The position numbers and the translations under genes were made by a program. From positions 7,684,152 through 7,748,151 of the forward strand of contig JADCRB010000001.1 in NCBI GenBank assembly GCA_021464245.1: a DNA stretch of 64,000 nt, read 5' to 3'. The notes beneath the pieces were generated by a model that was not told the origin of the DNA, searched no databases, and was given only the letters and a program-made list of their open reading frames with translations. This DNA is from Carallia brachiata. Taxonomy: Eukaryota; Streptophyta; Magnoliopsida; Malpighiales; Rhizophoraceae. How positions within the stretch are numbered: the stretch's first letter is position 1; each line of letters opens with the position of its first letter. Of the stretch, positions 47,901-60,074 are shown one piece after another.

Positions 47901-50822
47901 ATGGACAGACAGGAGCAGGAGCAGCTGCAGCAGTTGATATCGGACCTGAGCGGAGATTGCTATTTTTACAGTGCAGCTGCGTCGGAAGGAATATGGAAAA
48001 CTGCAGAACATGGCAGCGAGACTTTTTTCGAACATTCCCTTGTCCGCTTGCATGTTCAATTGGCTTTGTTCGCCGCCCTTACCAGCTCCCTCCACTTTCT
48101 CCTCAAGCGTCTTTATCTTCCACGTTTCACCTCCGAGATCCTGGTAATTTTATACTTACATACCTACATATGTACGCTCGCACGCGTGCACATACACTCA
48201 CATATATAATGTTTGTATGATCATCTCCATCTTCATTCACAATCGTACCATTTATTTGAACAAACCCAATTTTTTGTTGGAAATGAAAATCCCACATTGG
48301 TTGGGAACAGAGAAAAGAAACGAAATAAGTTGGTTACTAAGTTGTTCATACCGCCTAAATCATTTTAATAGACAACAAGTCCAACGCAAGCCCAATTTCC
48401 ATGTCTTATATTCGCTGGAACTTGAAGGCAATGTCTTATATTTTCTGCGTCTTATATATTTTTCTGGGGTTTTTTTTTTTTTTTCTTGGGTGTTTACATG
48501 CAGACTGGCATCATTTTGGGACCAACCATAGTGGGAAAATACTTTCCCGAAGCATCGAATGCCTTGTTCCCGCCATTGCCAGACCAAGTACTAGTGTCTA
48601 TGGCTAAGCTTGGTTACGTGTTGTTCACATTCCTGGCGGGAGTGAGGATGGACCCAAGCTTGGTAGGTAAAACGGGGGCAAGTGCGTTGATTTTCGGATT
48701 ATACTGTTTGCATTTCCCACTGTCATGGCAGAATCGCTTCAAGTAAAGTTTTCAGAGAATTTCGTTATGAACGAAACAATGAAAGATGGAAGGAAGGCTT
48801 TTTTGATGTTATATCTCACCGCAATCACAACGAGCCAATTTGTTGGTGTCAGCGCCCTTTTGATGCACCTAAAGATCACCAATTCTCTGTTGGGACACTT
48901 TGCTTTGGCATCAACATTGGTTTGCGAATTGGCCAGGCTTACTTACTCGAGTCTGCATGGTTTCGTCATTCTAGCAGAATATCCATCAACGCGACTAGTA
49001 CTGAGTGCCATTGTTGCTCAAATTGCCTTCGCTGTGGGTATCATAGTCGTTTTGAGACCTTGATTTTCTGGTCCATTAGGAGAACACCAGAAGGCAAGCC
49101 CATGAAGGAAATTTACGCTACGGCTGCGCTGCTGACAGTGTTATTGTTGGCAACATTGGGTGATACTGTGGGGTCGCATTATCTGTTTGGGCCTTTCATA
49201 TTTGGCTTGCTAGTGCCTGCAGGTTCTCCCTTGGCATCAGTCCTCGTAGGAAAGCTTGAAACCATCGTGGCAGGATTGTTTATACCTCTCATGTCCATAT
49301 TCTCTGCCACCAAATTAGATTTATGGGAATTTTTCAGCGAAATCCGCAACATTCTTACTTTTCAGATGTCATTGATCGGATACTTGATCAAGTTGCTAGT
49401 GACGTTTTTTGTAGCAATCTGTTGCAAGCTGCCAGCAAGAGATGCTACTGCTCTGACGTTCATTGTGAATGTGAAAGGAGTTATTGAGATGGGAATACTT
49501 CTGAGTTTTGGCAACCTTGAGGTATTAAACAATCGACTTGCTGCCATTTTTACTATATATCAAACAAGCAGCTTGCTTTGTGTACAATGATTGTTGAAAA
49601 CAAAACCCAGCATCTGCATAATAGAAATTTAACTTCTTTTTCTTTCCCACTCAATAAGCACACTAATAACTTGTTCTCTTTCTCCTCCTCTGCAGGCACG
49701 GGATATAGAATCTGCCAGTGGGATTGTCATAATTTTTATATTCTCAGCTTTTGTTCCACCCATTGTCAAATATCTCTATGACCCTGAAAAGATATACATT
49801 GGCCACCGTAAAAAAAGCATTGAGCATGGTTCAAAGGATTCAGAGCTCCACATACTGGCCTGCGCGCATAGGCCAGAAGATGCCACGGCTGCAGTCAAGC
49901 TGTTAGATTTCTGCAATCCAACAAAAGAAAGTCCGCTGTCCATTTATGGACTCTGCCTTGATGAGCTTGGCAGTAGATCCACTCCCATAATAATCAACCA
50001 CCAATTAGGCCAAATAACCAGTTCCTCTAGGGGTCCTGCTCGCAACCAATCATGGATGTCTTCAGGTACTTCCAGACACAGCATGAGAAACTAACCCAGG
50101 TGCAAGTCTTTACTGCAATATCACCAGTCAAACAGATGCATGAAGACATTTGTCGGATGGCTTTTGACAAGGCTGTCTCCTTAATAACACTGCCGTTTCA
50201 TGAGAAATGGAATAACAAAGGCAAAATGGTTTCAAACAGCACTGTGTTGAGGGATTTGAATGTTAGTGTGTTGAACAGAGCCCCCTGTTCTGTGGCCATC
50301 ATTATAGATCGCGGAGCCTCCGGCCTGTCTTCTATCTTCTCCGCAACAAAAGATTATCATGTTGCTGTGCTGTTCATCGGAGGTGCAGATGATAGGGAGG
50401 CATTGGCATTTGCCTTGAGGATGGCAGCAAGCCCCAGACTTCAGCTAACAGTTATCCATCTAGTCACGCCTCATGACAATCTACATGAAAGTTGGGCAAC
50501 AATGCTTGATAGGGAGGCTTTAAGGACCTTGAAACAGGAAGCAATCAGGAGGACTAATATCCAATACACAGAGGTCATTGTGAAAAGTGGTATTGACACA
50601 GTTGTTCATGTTCGGTCAATTCGAGAAAGCTACAACCTCATCATTGTGGGCCGTCGCCATGAAAGCGAGGCAGAAGCTATTTCACATTTATCAGATTGGA
50701 TTGAGTTTCCAGAGCTTGGGACATTAGGAGACTTGCTTGCTTCTGAAGATTTCAATAAAGTTTCAGTCTTGATTGTACAACAGCAAATCATGAAAGCGAG
50801 CCACAGCAGTACTTTAAATTAA
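47901..50822 (+). CDS. CHX-type cation/H+ antiporter (CPA2), copy A, three frame breaks
   Basis: Exons 47901-48143, 48504-49521 and 49696-50822. The N-terminal half carries antiporter helices: QTGIILGPTIVGKYFP, GYVLFTFLAGVRMDPSL, GSHYLFGPFIFGLLVPAGSP, ATALTFIVNVKGVIEMGILL. The C-terminal half is a cytosolic USP-like region (LHILACAHRPEDATAAVKLL, FTAISPVKQMHEDIC, DYHVAVLFIGGADDREALAF, YNLIIVGRRHE). Such proteins exchange K+ or Na+ for H+ in endomembranes or the plasma membrane. Frame slips lie at about 48,698-48,703 (GGATTAATACTG short of one A), 49,057-49,062 and 50,045-50,049 (AACCC short of one C); counting these gives 796 residues, a normal CHX length. In TM5 the family Asn-Asp pair is Cys-Glu (48923-48928). 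Copy B follows 1.2 kb downstream. Confidence 0.85.
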
Positions 50823-52011
50823 TGCTTTGTGGTTGAGACAGTTGCAAAGTAGTAGGTACGACAATATGAACTCAATCTATTGAGCACACTACTTTTCATC
50901 AATAGTTAGACAGTCATTAAACAACATTAACAACAACCATGCATCCGTTTGAATTCGATAAGGTTTTTCAATCAAAACTTGAAACTGTATTCTAAAACTT
51001 ACGGCAATCTAGATCTTTCTCTCAACAAAATCTAAAGGGGAGGAAAAGAATAAAGAGAAAAACAACAGGATGATCTCCCTCAATTAACTATAATGCTTTA
51101 TTTCCGTTCTATAGTACAGCTACATATAAATGTACTAATCCAGATTCATAAAAACTGCATCTTTTACAGGTTCCAGCCCATAAGCTTTGATTTTGCCGGA
51201 CAAGGCATTGGAAATACTGGCAACCAAGAAGGTAATTGCCCTAGAAGATGGCAAAATTACACAAGAATTTGCTCAGAAGGACAGGAAGACAGCAGGGAAT
51301 TGGGGAGTGAGAAGATAATTCTGCATGACTGCCATCAACATAAATTGCATCGAAAGGATTCTTCATTCATCAAACACTCAGCTTGTCAGATAGGAAAATA
51401 GTAACCGAAGACACAGCTCACACCTTCTCGTTCAAAGCCTATGAAATTTGTTTAAGTAAACAGGAAAGGGAAATGACTGCTGTGTAGAATCAAATAGTTC
51501 AATCATGGTTGGAAACTAAAATTATATTATGACTGCGTAATATAATAGGTTCCATGTCTACAAAAGCTGTAACATTCTGATGCTTTATCAGATTTAGGGT
51601 AATTTAAGTAGCTATGTGACTACTGGGTTTATATTTCATAGTTGGATTGAATTTCTCTTGTCAAGAATGTCCTGCTAAGGCTCAAATTTGATAGAATATA
51701 TTGATGATGTAAATAATGTCTAGGCATGGACGCATGAAAATAAATAAATAAAGAAAAAAGAAAATAGTGAGAAGAAATTAGGCCATTCATAGGCCATACG
51801 CTGCACTGAGAACAAACTTGAACAACAGCCATATATATGTTATGGCAGTTAGCTAAAAATACGAGGTTGACCTCCCATTTTCTCTTTCTCTCTCCTCTCT
51901 CTGTCTCTCTCTTTCTCTGTTCCTGATGGGGGCCTTGCAACATTCTACTATCTTCTTCTTCTTCCACATCTTTCTTCTTCTAATTACGCGGACGAAAATT
52001 TTTAGATAGCC
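50823..52011. other. Spacer between the two CHX copies
   Basis: Contains the 3' UTR of copy A and the promoter and leader of copy B, with a CT-rich leader at 51,880-51,985. A 102-codon frame (51,093-51,401) shows no family motifs. Confidence 0.6.
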
Positions 52012-54806
52012 ATGGCAGACAACATAACTAGAGTGTGCTCATCCATCAATTATGTCACCAATTCTGGTAACTGGATTTCTCGAGAGCACATTCTGGGATC
52101 ACCAACGATTCTTCTTATCCTCCAACTTACATTGATAATGTCAGCTTCAAGGTTAATTGAAATTTGTCTCCGGCCACTTGGACAAACCTGCGTCGTCTCT
52201 CAAATTCTAGTAATGCTTTCTCCTTTCCCCATGTAATTTATCAGCAGCCTGCATCGCATTTCACATCTTTTTCCACTAAATTAGCCATAGAATTGTACGC
52301 CAAACTAGAGATACCAAAGCATTGAGGATCATTTTGGATCTAGGATTTATAGGTAGAGAGTTGCAGGGAAGAACAAAATTGCAATAACGTCGTGATCCAT
52401 CCTTTTTATCTTTGATAAATGCAACAAGGAGGAAAAGATGGGTCTGGAATTGGGGTAATAGTTAGCCAGTGATGGTGATGCTTTATAATTAACGAAAATA
52501 CGGTCATGATGCAGTTTACAAGTTAGACATTCATGCCTAATTGTGACGTTTTGGTGCATTTTTTTTATGAACAGGCAGGCATGGTATTTGGGCCGTCGCT
52601 ACTGGGACGTAAAAAGGAAATAGGAGAAACCTTGTTCCCTTTGAAAGGCAATCTGGTCTTCGGAACGTTGGCAGCATTGGGCAATATGTTCTTCCACTTC
52701 CTAGTTTCAGTGCAGACAGATCCTAAAATGATGGTCCGGCCAGAGCGAACGGCCATGATCATCGGTAGCTTTATCTTCTTATTCACGGCAGCAGGTTCCA
52801 TCTCAATGGCCTTTATCCTTAAGAGGTTCATTGCCATGGATGCTAACCTCGGAAACTCCATAGTATTGATAGGTTTGTCACAGGCATTTGTAGGATTTCC
52901 GGCCATCACAAGCTTTTTAAACGAGCTCAAGATGCAAAACACAGACATGGGTCGCCTAGCAATTGCTTCGTCATTGTTTTCAGACATGCTGAACATAGGT
53001 GTGGCAGCTGTTTTGATGACCTTAGGAAATGTAGATGACCGTCCACTAACGCCATTGTGGTCACTCCTGTCAACTGCTGCATTTCTTTTCTTCGTGGTGT
53101 GGTTCATCAGGCCAATAGTTGTGCAGCTTCTAAAGTACATGCCTGCAGAGAAACCCGTGGATCAGGATCATATTGTTTTGGTTTTCTTCGTCATTCTTGT
53201 AGCTGCATTGGTTAGCGAGATAATAGGCCAACATTACATCTACGGACCATTGATTTTTGGCTTGATTGTGCCGAATGGACCGCCTCTAGGGGTGGCTTTG
53301 GTATCCAGACTGGATGTTTTCGTTAATGGGCTCCTCTATCCCATCTACCTTGCCAACAGCGGTCTGAACACCAACATCTTCAAAGTCAATCTCGGTCCAC
53401 ATGGATTCTTGGCATCCTCTTTCTCTTCAGCTTCCTGATTAGGATGGCAGGAGCAATTCTGCCAGCCTTGTACTGCAATGTGCCCGCAAGGGACGCCTTT
53501 GTTCTTGCTCTCATCTTGAATATAAAGGGCATCCTCGAGATCACCATCTACAATTTCTGGATGGATATCAAGGTAGCTCCGCCAACTCACACCTGACAAC
53601 ATTCTAACTTAATTTACTTCCTGCATAAATCAAATCATCGAAAACAAAAATGTTATTGCAGATGATGCAGAACGAAGAATTCACTTTGTGCGTGATCTTC
53701 GTGGTGATAAACACAGTATTGATAACCCCATTAATTACGTTTTTAAACAAACCTTCGAGGCAGTACCATACGCAAAGGAGGAGCACAATCCAGCATTTGA
53801 AGCGAGATTCGGAGCTGAGAATGCTGGTATGCATCCACAACCAAGAGAATATGCCCACAATCTTGGACCTTCTGGAAGTAACCCACGCCAACGAACAAAG
53901 TCCGGTCGCAGTGATTGCGGTGATCCTGGTAGAACTCGCGGGCCGGAACGCTCCGATTCTTGTGCGAACCAGAACCAATCCGCCCTGGAAAGGCAGCCTT
54001 CCATGACGGTCAGGATCGTCAATGCCTTGAGGCAGTACGAGTCTAACCACGAGGACAGCACCACCGTCCAGTCGTTCACTTCCATCTCTCGTTTCGAGAC
54101 CATGTACGAAGACGTCTGCCGTTGGCGGCCGACAAGAGAGCCACCATCGTGATCGTGCCGTTTCACAAGCAATACGCCATCGACGGCTCCGTCGGTTCCG
54201 TCAGCCGCTCCGTACAATTGCTGAACCGCGAAGTCCTCGACAAGGCTCCCTGTTCCGTCGGAGTCCTCGTGACCGCGGGATCCTAAAATCGTCGTTGACC
54301 CTAACGGCCAGCAGGTCGTCTTTCAATGTCGCCGTGCTCTTCGTCGGCGGGCCAGACGATGCGGAATCGCTGGCTTATGGATCTCGGATGGCGGGTCACC
54401 AGATGGTCAGCGTGACGGTTGTTCAAATCCTTCTGTTTGGGAACGAGAATAGCAAGGACAGGAAGCGGGACAGCGATCTGATCAACGAATACCGGCAGGC
54501 GAACATCGGGAACCAGCGGTTCATGCACGCGGAGGAGGTCGTGAGAGATGGGGTCGAGCTTTTGACGTCCCTGAGAAAGATAGTAGGCTATTTTGACTTG
54601 ATTTTAGTGGGGAGATATCACCGGGGTCCCACCTTTTTTCGGGGCTTGCAGAGTGGAACGAATGCCCTGAGCTTGGGGTCATCGGCGATATGATTGCTTC
54701 GCCGGATTTTGGGACCACGGCGTCCGTCCTAGTTATTCAACAACAAAGAACGAGACTCACTGACAGGGACCAGCAGCCGCTGATTATTCATGATATTGGA
54801 CCTTAA
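52012..54806 (+). CDS. CHX-type cation/H+ antiporter (CPA2), copy B, five frame breaks
   Basis: Exons 52012-52209, 52575-53572 and 53662-54806, at the same intron positions as copy A. Visible motifs are [92 protein letters not shown], and in the C-terminal half [53 protein letters not shown]. Slips occur near 53,403-53,410, 53,963-53,965, 54,119-54,123, 54,268-54,271 and 54,646-54,650; each is explained by one missing base, often a G or A of a run. Counting them gives about 781 residues. TM5 has SDM, so the Asp (52983-52985) is kept and the usual Asn is Ser. The C-terminal part is more GC-rich than copy A. It is either real with sequencing errors or a young pseudogene. Confidence 0.82.
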
Positions 54807-55872
54807 CTGTGTGTCGGATTTAGAAGTGGAACGGAGAAGGGAATTGTGGGAAAAAAGTTTGTATAAAAAAAATTTATTTTTTTATAATTATTTAAATATA
54901 TTAGAATTAAGGGTGAAAAAAAATATTTAGAGAATACTTTTTTTTTCTAGAATTCATAAAAAAATATAGAAAAATAAAATAAATATTATAAAATTATCCT
55001 TTTACTATGTACCCTTAATTATGAAAATGAGCTCTTTTTCTTTTAGAAATGAGGTATTTAAATAATTTTACAACAAAAATAATAAAAAAATGCTTCTTTC
55101 CTTTGTTTTCTCGCCAAACGAATAGAAATTCTACTTTTCATCGGCTTTCTTTCTCTTTTCTTTCATGCCGTTTTCACACCAAAACAAACACAACTTGACT
55201 ACTACTCTCACTCTCACACTCACACTCTCACAGAGCAATCTTTGTTAGATGTAGGCGGAAGGTCAGTGGGTCGACGGATTGGAAACAGTGTTTCTAATTT
55301 GTTTCATGTAAGTAATTAGATTAATTGATGGATTTTATTTAGCCAAACGATTAATCAAAATATGAAAACATATGTAATTAAAAGTAACAGTTTAGCGGTG
55401 ATTTAACGTTATCTCATTATAAATTCAAATTTGAGTTTTTGTATTGTTTCTCTCTTGTAATTGAGGATATTTAGTGTGAGCACAATGTACCAATTTAAAA
55501 CTCGTTAATATTGTGGTTAGATTTAAGAGACTCGCTTTAGAATGTCAACAGTTTAAAAATTAATCTAAACTTAAAAATTTAATAACCGTCATACTTATAA
55601 TAATTTTTTTTGTTTTAAAAAAATATGTAATTAATCAATAAACTCAGCCCATTCCTATTTTATTAATTAAATACGCTCTCTTTTCGATATAGCTATTTCA
55701 CAATTAGAACTGATTACGTACATGCAACCGATTATGGTGTAAGTAATAAGAAATTATTTTCTCGCTTTTTTTTTTAAAAACTAAAATTTAGATTTAAATA
55801 GGTATTACTTAATGTAAAGTGTAAATAATATATAAAATTATTCATAAATATTTTTTTTTTCTTTTGAAATTT

Positions 55873-56412
55873 TTTCTATTTATAAGTATATAAAGTTGAA
55901 ATCAGGAAAAAATTTTAATTTTTCTCTCTTTGTCATATAGCGATTTCTTATAAATTGATAAATTAAAAATATTAAAATATCTTATAAATACAAAAAATAT
56001 ATTACAATTAGAATCCTAATTCTATAAATTAATAATATAAGTTAATTATAATCAAATAAAAATTTTATTAATTTATATATTCCTACTTTGATTCTCATTA
56101 AATATCTATAATTATAAATTTTTTAATAAAAAATAATAAAAATGAAGAAAAAATTATTCTGGAATCTAAAGAAAAAAGATTATAAAAATCTCTCAAATTT
56201 AATTATCTTTTCTTAGAAAAGAAAAGAAAAATACGTTAAAATTTCTTCAAAAAAGAAAGAAAAAAATTACTCACAAATCTTTCTTTTTTTTCCTTAAAAA
56301 ATTATTTTATTTTCTCAAAAACTTTTAAAAATTCTTAAAAAATAATACTCAAAATTAAAATACCTTCTTATATGTTTAAATAAAATAAAATAAATTTATT
56401 AATAAATATTAT
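55873..56412 (+). repeat. Direct AT-rich repeat, copy 1
   Basis: About 540 bases with the same word order as 57,411-57,952: AAGTATATAAA, then CTTATAAATT, AATTAAAAATATTAAAATAT, AATTAATAATATAA, GATTTATATATT-like, AATTCTTAAAAAATAATAC and AAATAAAATAAAAT. By eye well over half the positions match. Confidence 0.6.
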
Positions 56413-56825
56413 TCAATTCGTATATTGTGTGCATTTATTACTAATTATATATATATTCGTCTGTATGTTTACGAAAAGTTTCTCTTCATAATTTATTTCA
56501 ATTTTGGTGCTGATTGCGTAAGTTCCTGCGTTCTCGTCCGAAACCCGCTTCCCTTTTCTGAATTTGGATTCGGACTAACCTATAAGCCAATTTGTAAGTG
56601 TTTGTTATGATTATTTTTTTCACTTTTCCTTGTTTACTTTGGTCCCATATGCGTAACAAAAACGCGAATTGGCTTGTCATAAGTCGTAAAATTATGCCTA
56701 TGCTATATTCTACAACAAAAGCGCAAATAAAAATATTACAAGCCGCCACCAGAAGCGACGAATTATCTCCAAGTCCCCTGTTCTTGTGACCACCCAGAAA
56801 AATATCCTCTTCTCTCTCTCTCCTC

Positions 56826-56827
56826 AC

Positions 56828-56861
<34 letters not shown>
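56826..56861. repeat. (CA)n microsatellite in 5' leader
   Basis: About eighteen CA units with one AAA interruption, 17 bases before the start codon of the dehydrogenase, so probably transcribed. Confidence 0.85.
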
Positions 56862-56877
56862 CCACACGCGCAATACC

Positions 56878-58826
56878 ATGTCCATGCCATCCGTTTCTTC
56901 CCCAGAATCAAGATTTCTGAAAATTGGTATAATAGGCTTCGGCCCCTTTGCGCAGTTCCTGGCAAAGACGATGGTCAAACAAGGCCACTCTTTACGAGCA
57001 ACTTCTCGGTCAGATCACTCCCAGCTCTGCCACAATTTGGGCATCTCATTCTTCAGGTAAAACCACAAACCCTGCCTCTGCCTGCCTAAGCGGATCTCAA
57101 TGCCTGGCTGTTTCTTTCTCTCCCTCATTTATTAATGTTTCCTGCATTGCTGCTAGGGACCCGTCCGCATTCCTTGAGGCCGACAACGACGTCGTTTTGA
57201 TTTGCACGTCTATCCTATCTCTATCAGAGGTGCTCGAATCCCTGCCACTACAGCTCCTGAAACGGCCAATCCTTTTTGCTGATGTTCTCTCAGTGAAAGA
57301 GTTCCCCAGAGACATTCTATTAAAAGTACGCACATGCTATGCCTGCTTGTTACAATGTTTTCCATCACTGTGCTATTCACTGGCTTATAAGCTTGGGTGA
57401 AAACTCAAAATTATTTCTAAGTATATAAAATTAAAATTAATAAAAAATTTTAATTTTTTTTATTATACGGTCACTTCTTATAAATTTATAAATTTATAAA
57501 TTAAAAATATTAAAATATAAAAAAATATAAAATTTTTATTACAATCAAAATTAAATTTTTATAAATTAATAATATAAATTTAATTAATTAAAAAGAGATT
57601 TTGTTGATTTATATATTTTTGTGTTGACTATAATTAAATATTTGTAATTATAAAATTTTTTAATTAAAAATAACAAAAGAAAAAAAAAAACTATTCATGA
57701 ATACAAAGAGAAAAGATTCAAAATATATTTCAAATTTACCTATTTTTTCTTAAAAAGAGAAAAAAAATCAGGTTAAAATTTTTTCAAAAGAGAAGAAAAT
57801 AAAAAAAAATACTCTCAAATATTTCTTTCTGTTTTTCCTTGAAAAGAAAAAAAAGTCAATTTATTTTTCAAAAAAATTTAAAATTCTTAAAAAATAATAC
57901 ACAAAATTATCTTTTATTTTTTAAATAAAATAAAATAATTAATAAATATAATTAAAACTTTTGCTATGTATAAATGTGTGTCTCCGAACTATCAGGTATT
58001 GCCACAGGAATTAGATGTGCTTTGCACTCACCCTATGTTTGGGCCAGAGAGCGGGAAGGATGACTGGACAGATCTGGCTTTTGTTTACGAAAAGGTTCGG
58101 ATCAGAGATGAGTCTACATGCTCAAGCTTTCTACGAATTTTCGAGAGTGAGGTAACAGCGACACAACTCCTTTAGTTCCCGGAAATTTCTAGATTAGCAT
58201 CCTCAAGGCTAACCGTTTAGCCCCAGAAAATTTGACCAAGGCATAGACATCGCGTACAAGACTTAAGACACGGTTTACAACTTCTTTCTATTATAACTAT
58301 GTGCTTGTCAAATGGACCACTTCCTGCACATTCTTACGAACATGGCAATCTGAATAGAGTCAGTAGATGGGACTTGCCTAAACGACATTATTTTTTCCGG
58401 GCAGCCCAACCTTAGCTTTAATAAGGTCCAAAAACAGAAATAACAGAAAGAGATGAACCCTGTATACACTTGCCTGAGATGAATGCTGTTACCCATGTCT
58501 TTCAAAATGCATGACTGGAATGCCATCAGTCATGAAGATGAACTGCTTATTAAGCATAAATAATACTTGGGTTCCCTTCCCTTTTCCTTTAATCCTGATG
58601 GATTTAGACATTGAATGAATATCATAACTAATGATTGATCATTCTAACTTAACTCTCCTTTGTATCTTCCTTCTGATTGAAGAATGTGGCCTTCTTTTTT
58701 GGCCAGAAATAAGTTAGACATTCAAACGGCATCAACCTAACAACATCTATTTTTGAGTCTAACATGAATTGCATTTTAAATTCCTCATATTTTTGTGTAA
58801 TAACTATTCTGTAATGCTTTTTTGAC

Positions 58827-58859
<33 letters not shown>

Positions 58860-59500
58860 TATTGCAAACAAAATTGTCATCACCAGGGCTGTAGAATGTT
58901 GGAAATGTCTTGTGAAGATCATGATAGACTAGCCGCCAGGAGTCAATTTCTTACTCACGCTGTAGGCAGGTAAAACATTTTTACCAAATTATGCAAAATG
59001 CACAAATACCTGGAGGAGCAAAGCATAAAAACTTGTGGCTTCCCTCTTAATAGGATTTTGGCAGAAATGGAGATCACGTCCACGCCAATGAACACAAAAG
59101 GCTTTGAGGCACTTATCAAATTGGTATGCTAAATACTTTTATTTTCATTAAAATTTCCTCTTTTTTCTTTTTTTTGTTGGAGTCGTCATCACTTAATGCA
59201 ATGGCAAGAAAAACACTAATTTCTTTTTTCTTCTTTTGGCAGAAAGAGAGCACTACCAAAGATAGTTTTGACCTGTTTAGTGGACTATTCCTCTATAATA
59301 GATTTGCCAAACAAGTGGTAATAACAGAGGCTGTCCTCTATTTCTACCTTTATTTCATGCGTTCTAGATATTTTATGATATATTACAATTGCACGCTCAG
59401 AGTTTCTTGTAAAACTGCAATGCAGCTAAAGGATTTAGAACTTTCATTTGAGAAGGTTAAGCAAAAGCTACTAGACAGGGCTATCAATCAGCAAACATGA
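56878..59500 (+). CDS. Arogenate/prephenate dehydrogenase (TyrA type), no transit peptide
   Basis: Seven exons: 56878-57056, 57157-57325, 57996-58151, 58887-58969, 59054-59123, 59243-59314, 59426-59500. All phases agree, giving 267 residues with no frame break. The NAD(P)-binding Rossmann start FLKIGIIGFGPFAQFLAKTM lies only 13 residues from the first Met, so the long chloroplast transit peptide of canonical plant arogenate dehydrogenases is absent. Further motifs: DNDVVLICTSILSLSEVL, DVLSVKEFP, LCTHPMFGPESGKDDW (active-site His-Pro-Met-Phe-Gly-Pro), MLEMSCEDHDRLAARSQFLT with HAVGR, STPMNTKGFE, and SFDLFSGLFLYNRFAKQ. The enzyme oxidatively decarboxylates arogenate to tyrosine, or prephenate to 4-hydroxyphenylpyruvate. 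Its make-up resembles the non-plastidic, feedback-insensitive class known from legumes and other eudicots. Substrate choice cannot be read by eye. Confidence 0.9.
57411..57952 (+). repeat. Direct AT-rich repeat, copy 2, in dehydrogenase intron 2
   Basis: Matches 55,873-56,412 in order and orientation and fills most of the 670-base intron. Exons 1 and 2 of the dehydrogenase sit between the copies. Confidence 0.6.
58825..58859. repeat. (ATA)n microsatellite in dehydrogenase intron 3
   Basis: Eleven or so TAA units immediately before the branch and acceptor region of exon 4 (acceptor at 58886). Confidence 0.85.
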
Positions 59501-60074
59501 ACGAGCTGACACTCCAACGGCAGAGGCTTCCATTGATGAATATCCTGACAATTGGAACTATTCGTTTGTTTTTATGTAATACTTTATAATTCAGAGACAA
59601 GCTTTCAGCTTTACAGTCTGTGGCATGAAGTATATACTGAGAAGCAGGCAGGTTTGCTGATCATATCACTAAAACGAAGTGCACAAGCACCCCATATTTT
59701 AGCACAAACCACTTGGAGATACAGGGAATCCAACAGTCAGTAAATTGTTGATTTCAGGCTTGACTTCAAATTAAAATAATGGATTCAGTTTTCAATTTCA
59801 GCGGCTGGAAGACAGAAATATGGTTGCAGGTTTCATGCCATAGCAACTTTGGACTGGGATCGGGTTCTATTTTTATTTTTTTATTTTTTTATTTTTCAAT
59901 TGAAAGTTGAAATGACATGAAAGATTCTGCAATATTTAGTGGAAACTGGAAACTGCAAAGGGTGCCTAAAAAGGGAAAGAAATGAATTTTAGGTAGCCAA
60001 GGCTGTGAACACTGTCCGGTAAGAGGCCGTGGGGCGAGTCCAGAAATACTTTAGGAAGACAATTAGAACTCTTA
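59501..60074. other. 3' flank of dehydrogenase
   Basis: Probable 3' UTR to about 59,760, then AT-rich spacer ending at the Tourist-like element. Short frames only. Confidence 0.5.

Larger units (their letters stand above)
54807..56877. other. AT-rich spacer upstream of the dehydrogenase
   Basis: No gene seen. 55,690-55,870 resembles the MITE of 5,684-5,916 in its middle part. 55,873-56,412 is one copy of a direct repeat whose partner lies in intron 2 of the next gene. 56,760-56,877 is a CT/CA-rich leader. Confidence 0.5.

Noticed and set aside
52565..53140. 191-codon minus-strand frame
   Set aside because: Shadow of CHX copy B exon 2, whose plus-strand frame shows antiporter motifs.
53735..54217. 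160-codon minus-strand frame
   Set aside because: Antisense to the conserved CHX copy B exon 3; no family motifs.
55873..57952. Direct repeats as LTRs of a retrotransposon
   Set aside because: The sequence between them is the first two exons of an intact dehydrogenase gene, with no primer-binding site, gag or pol.
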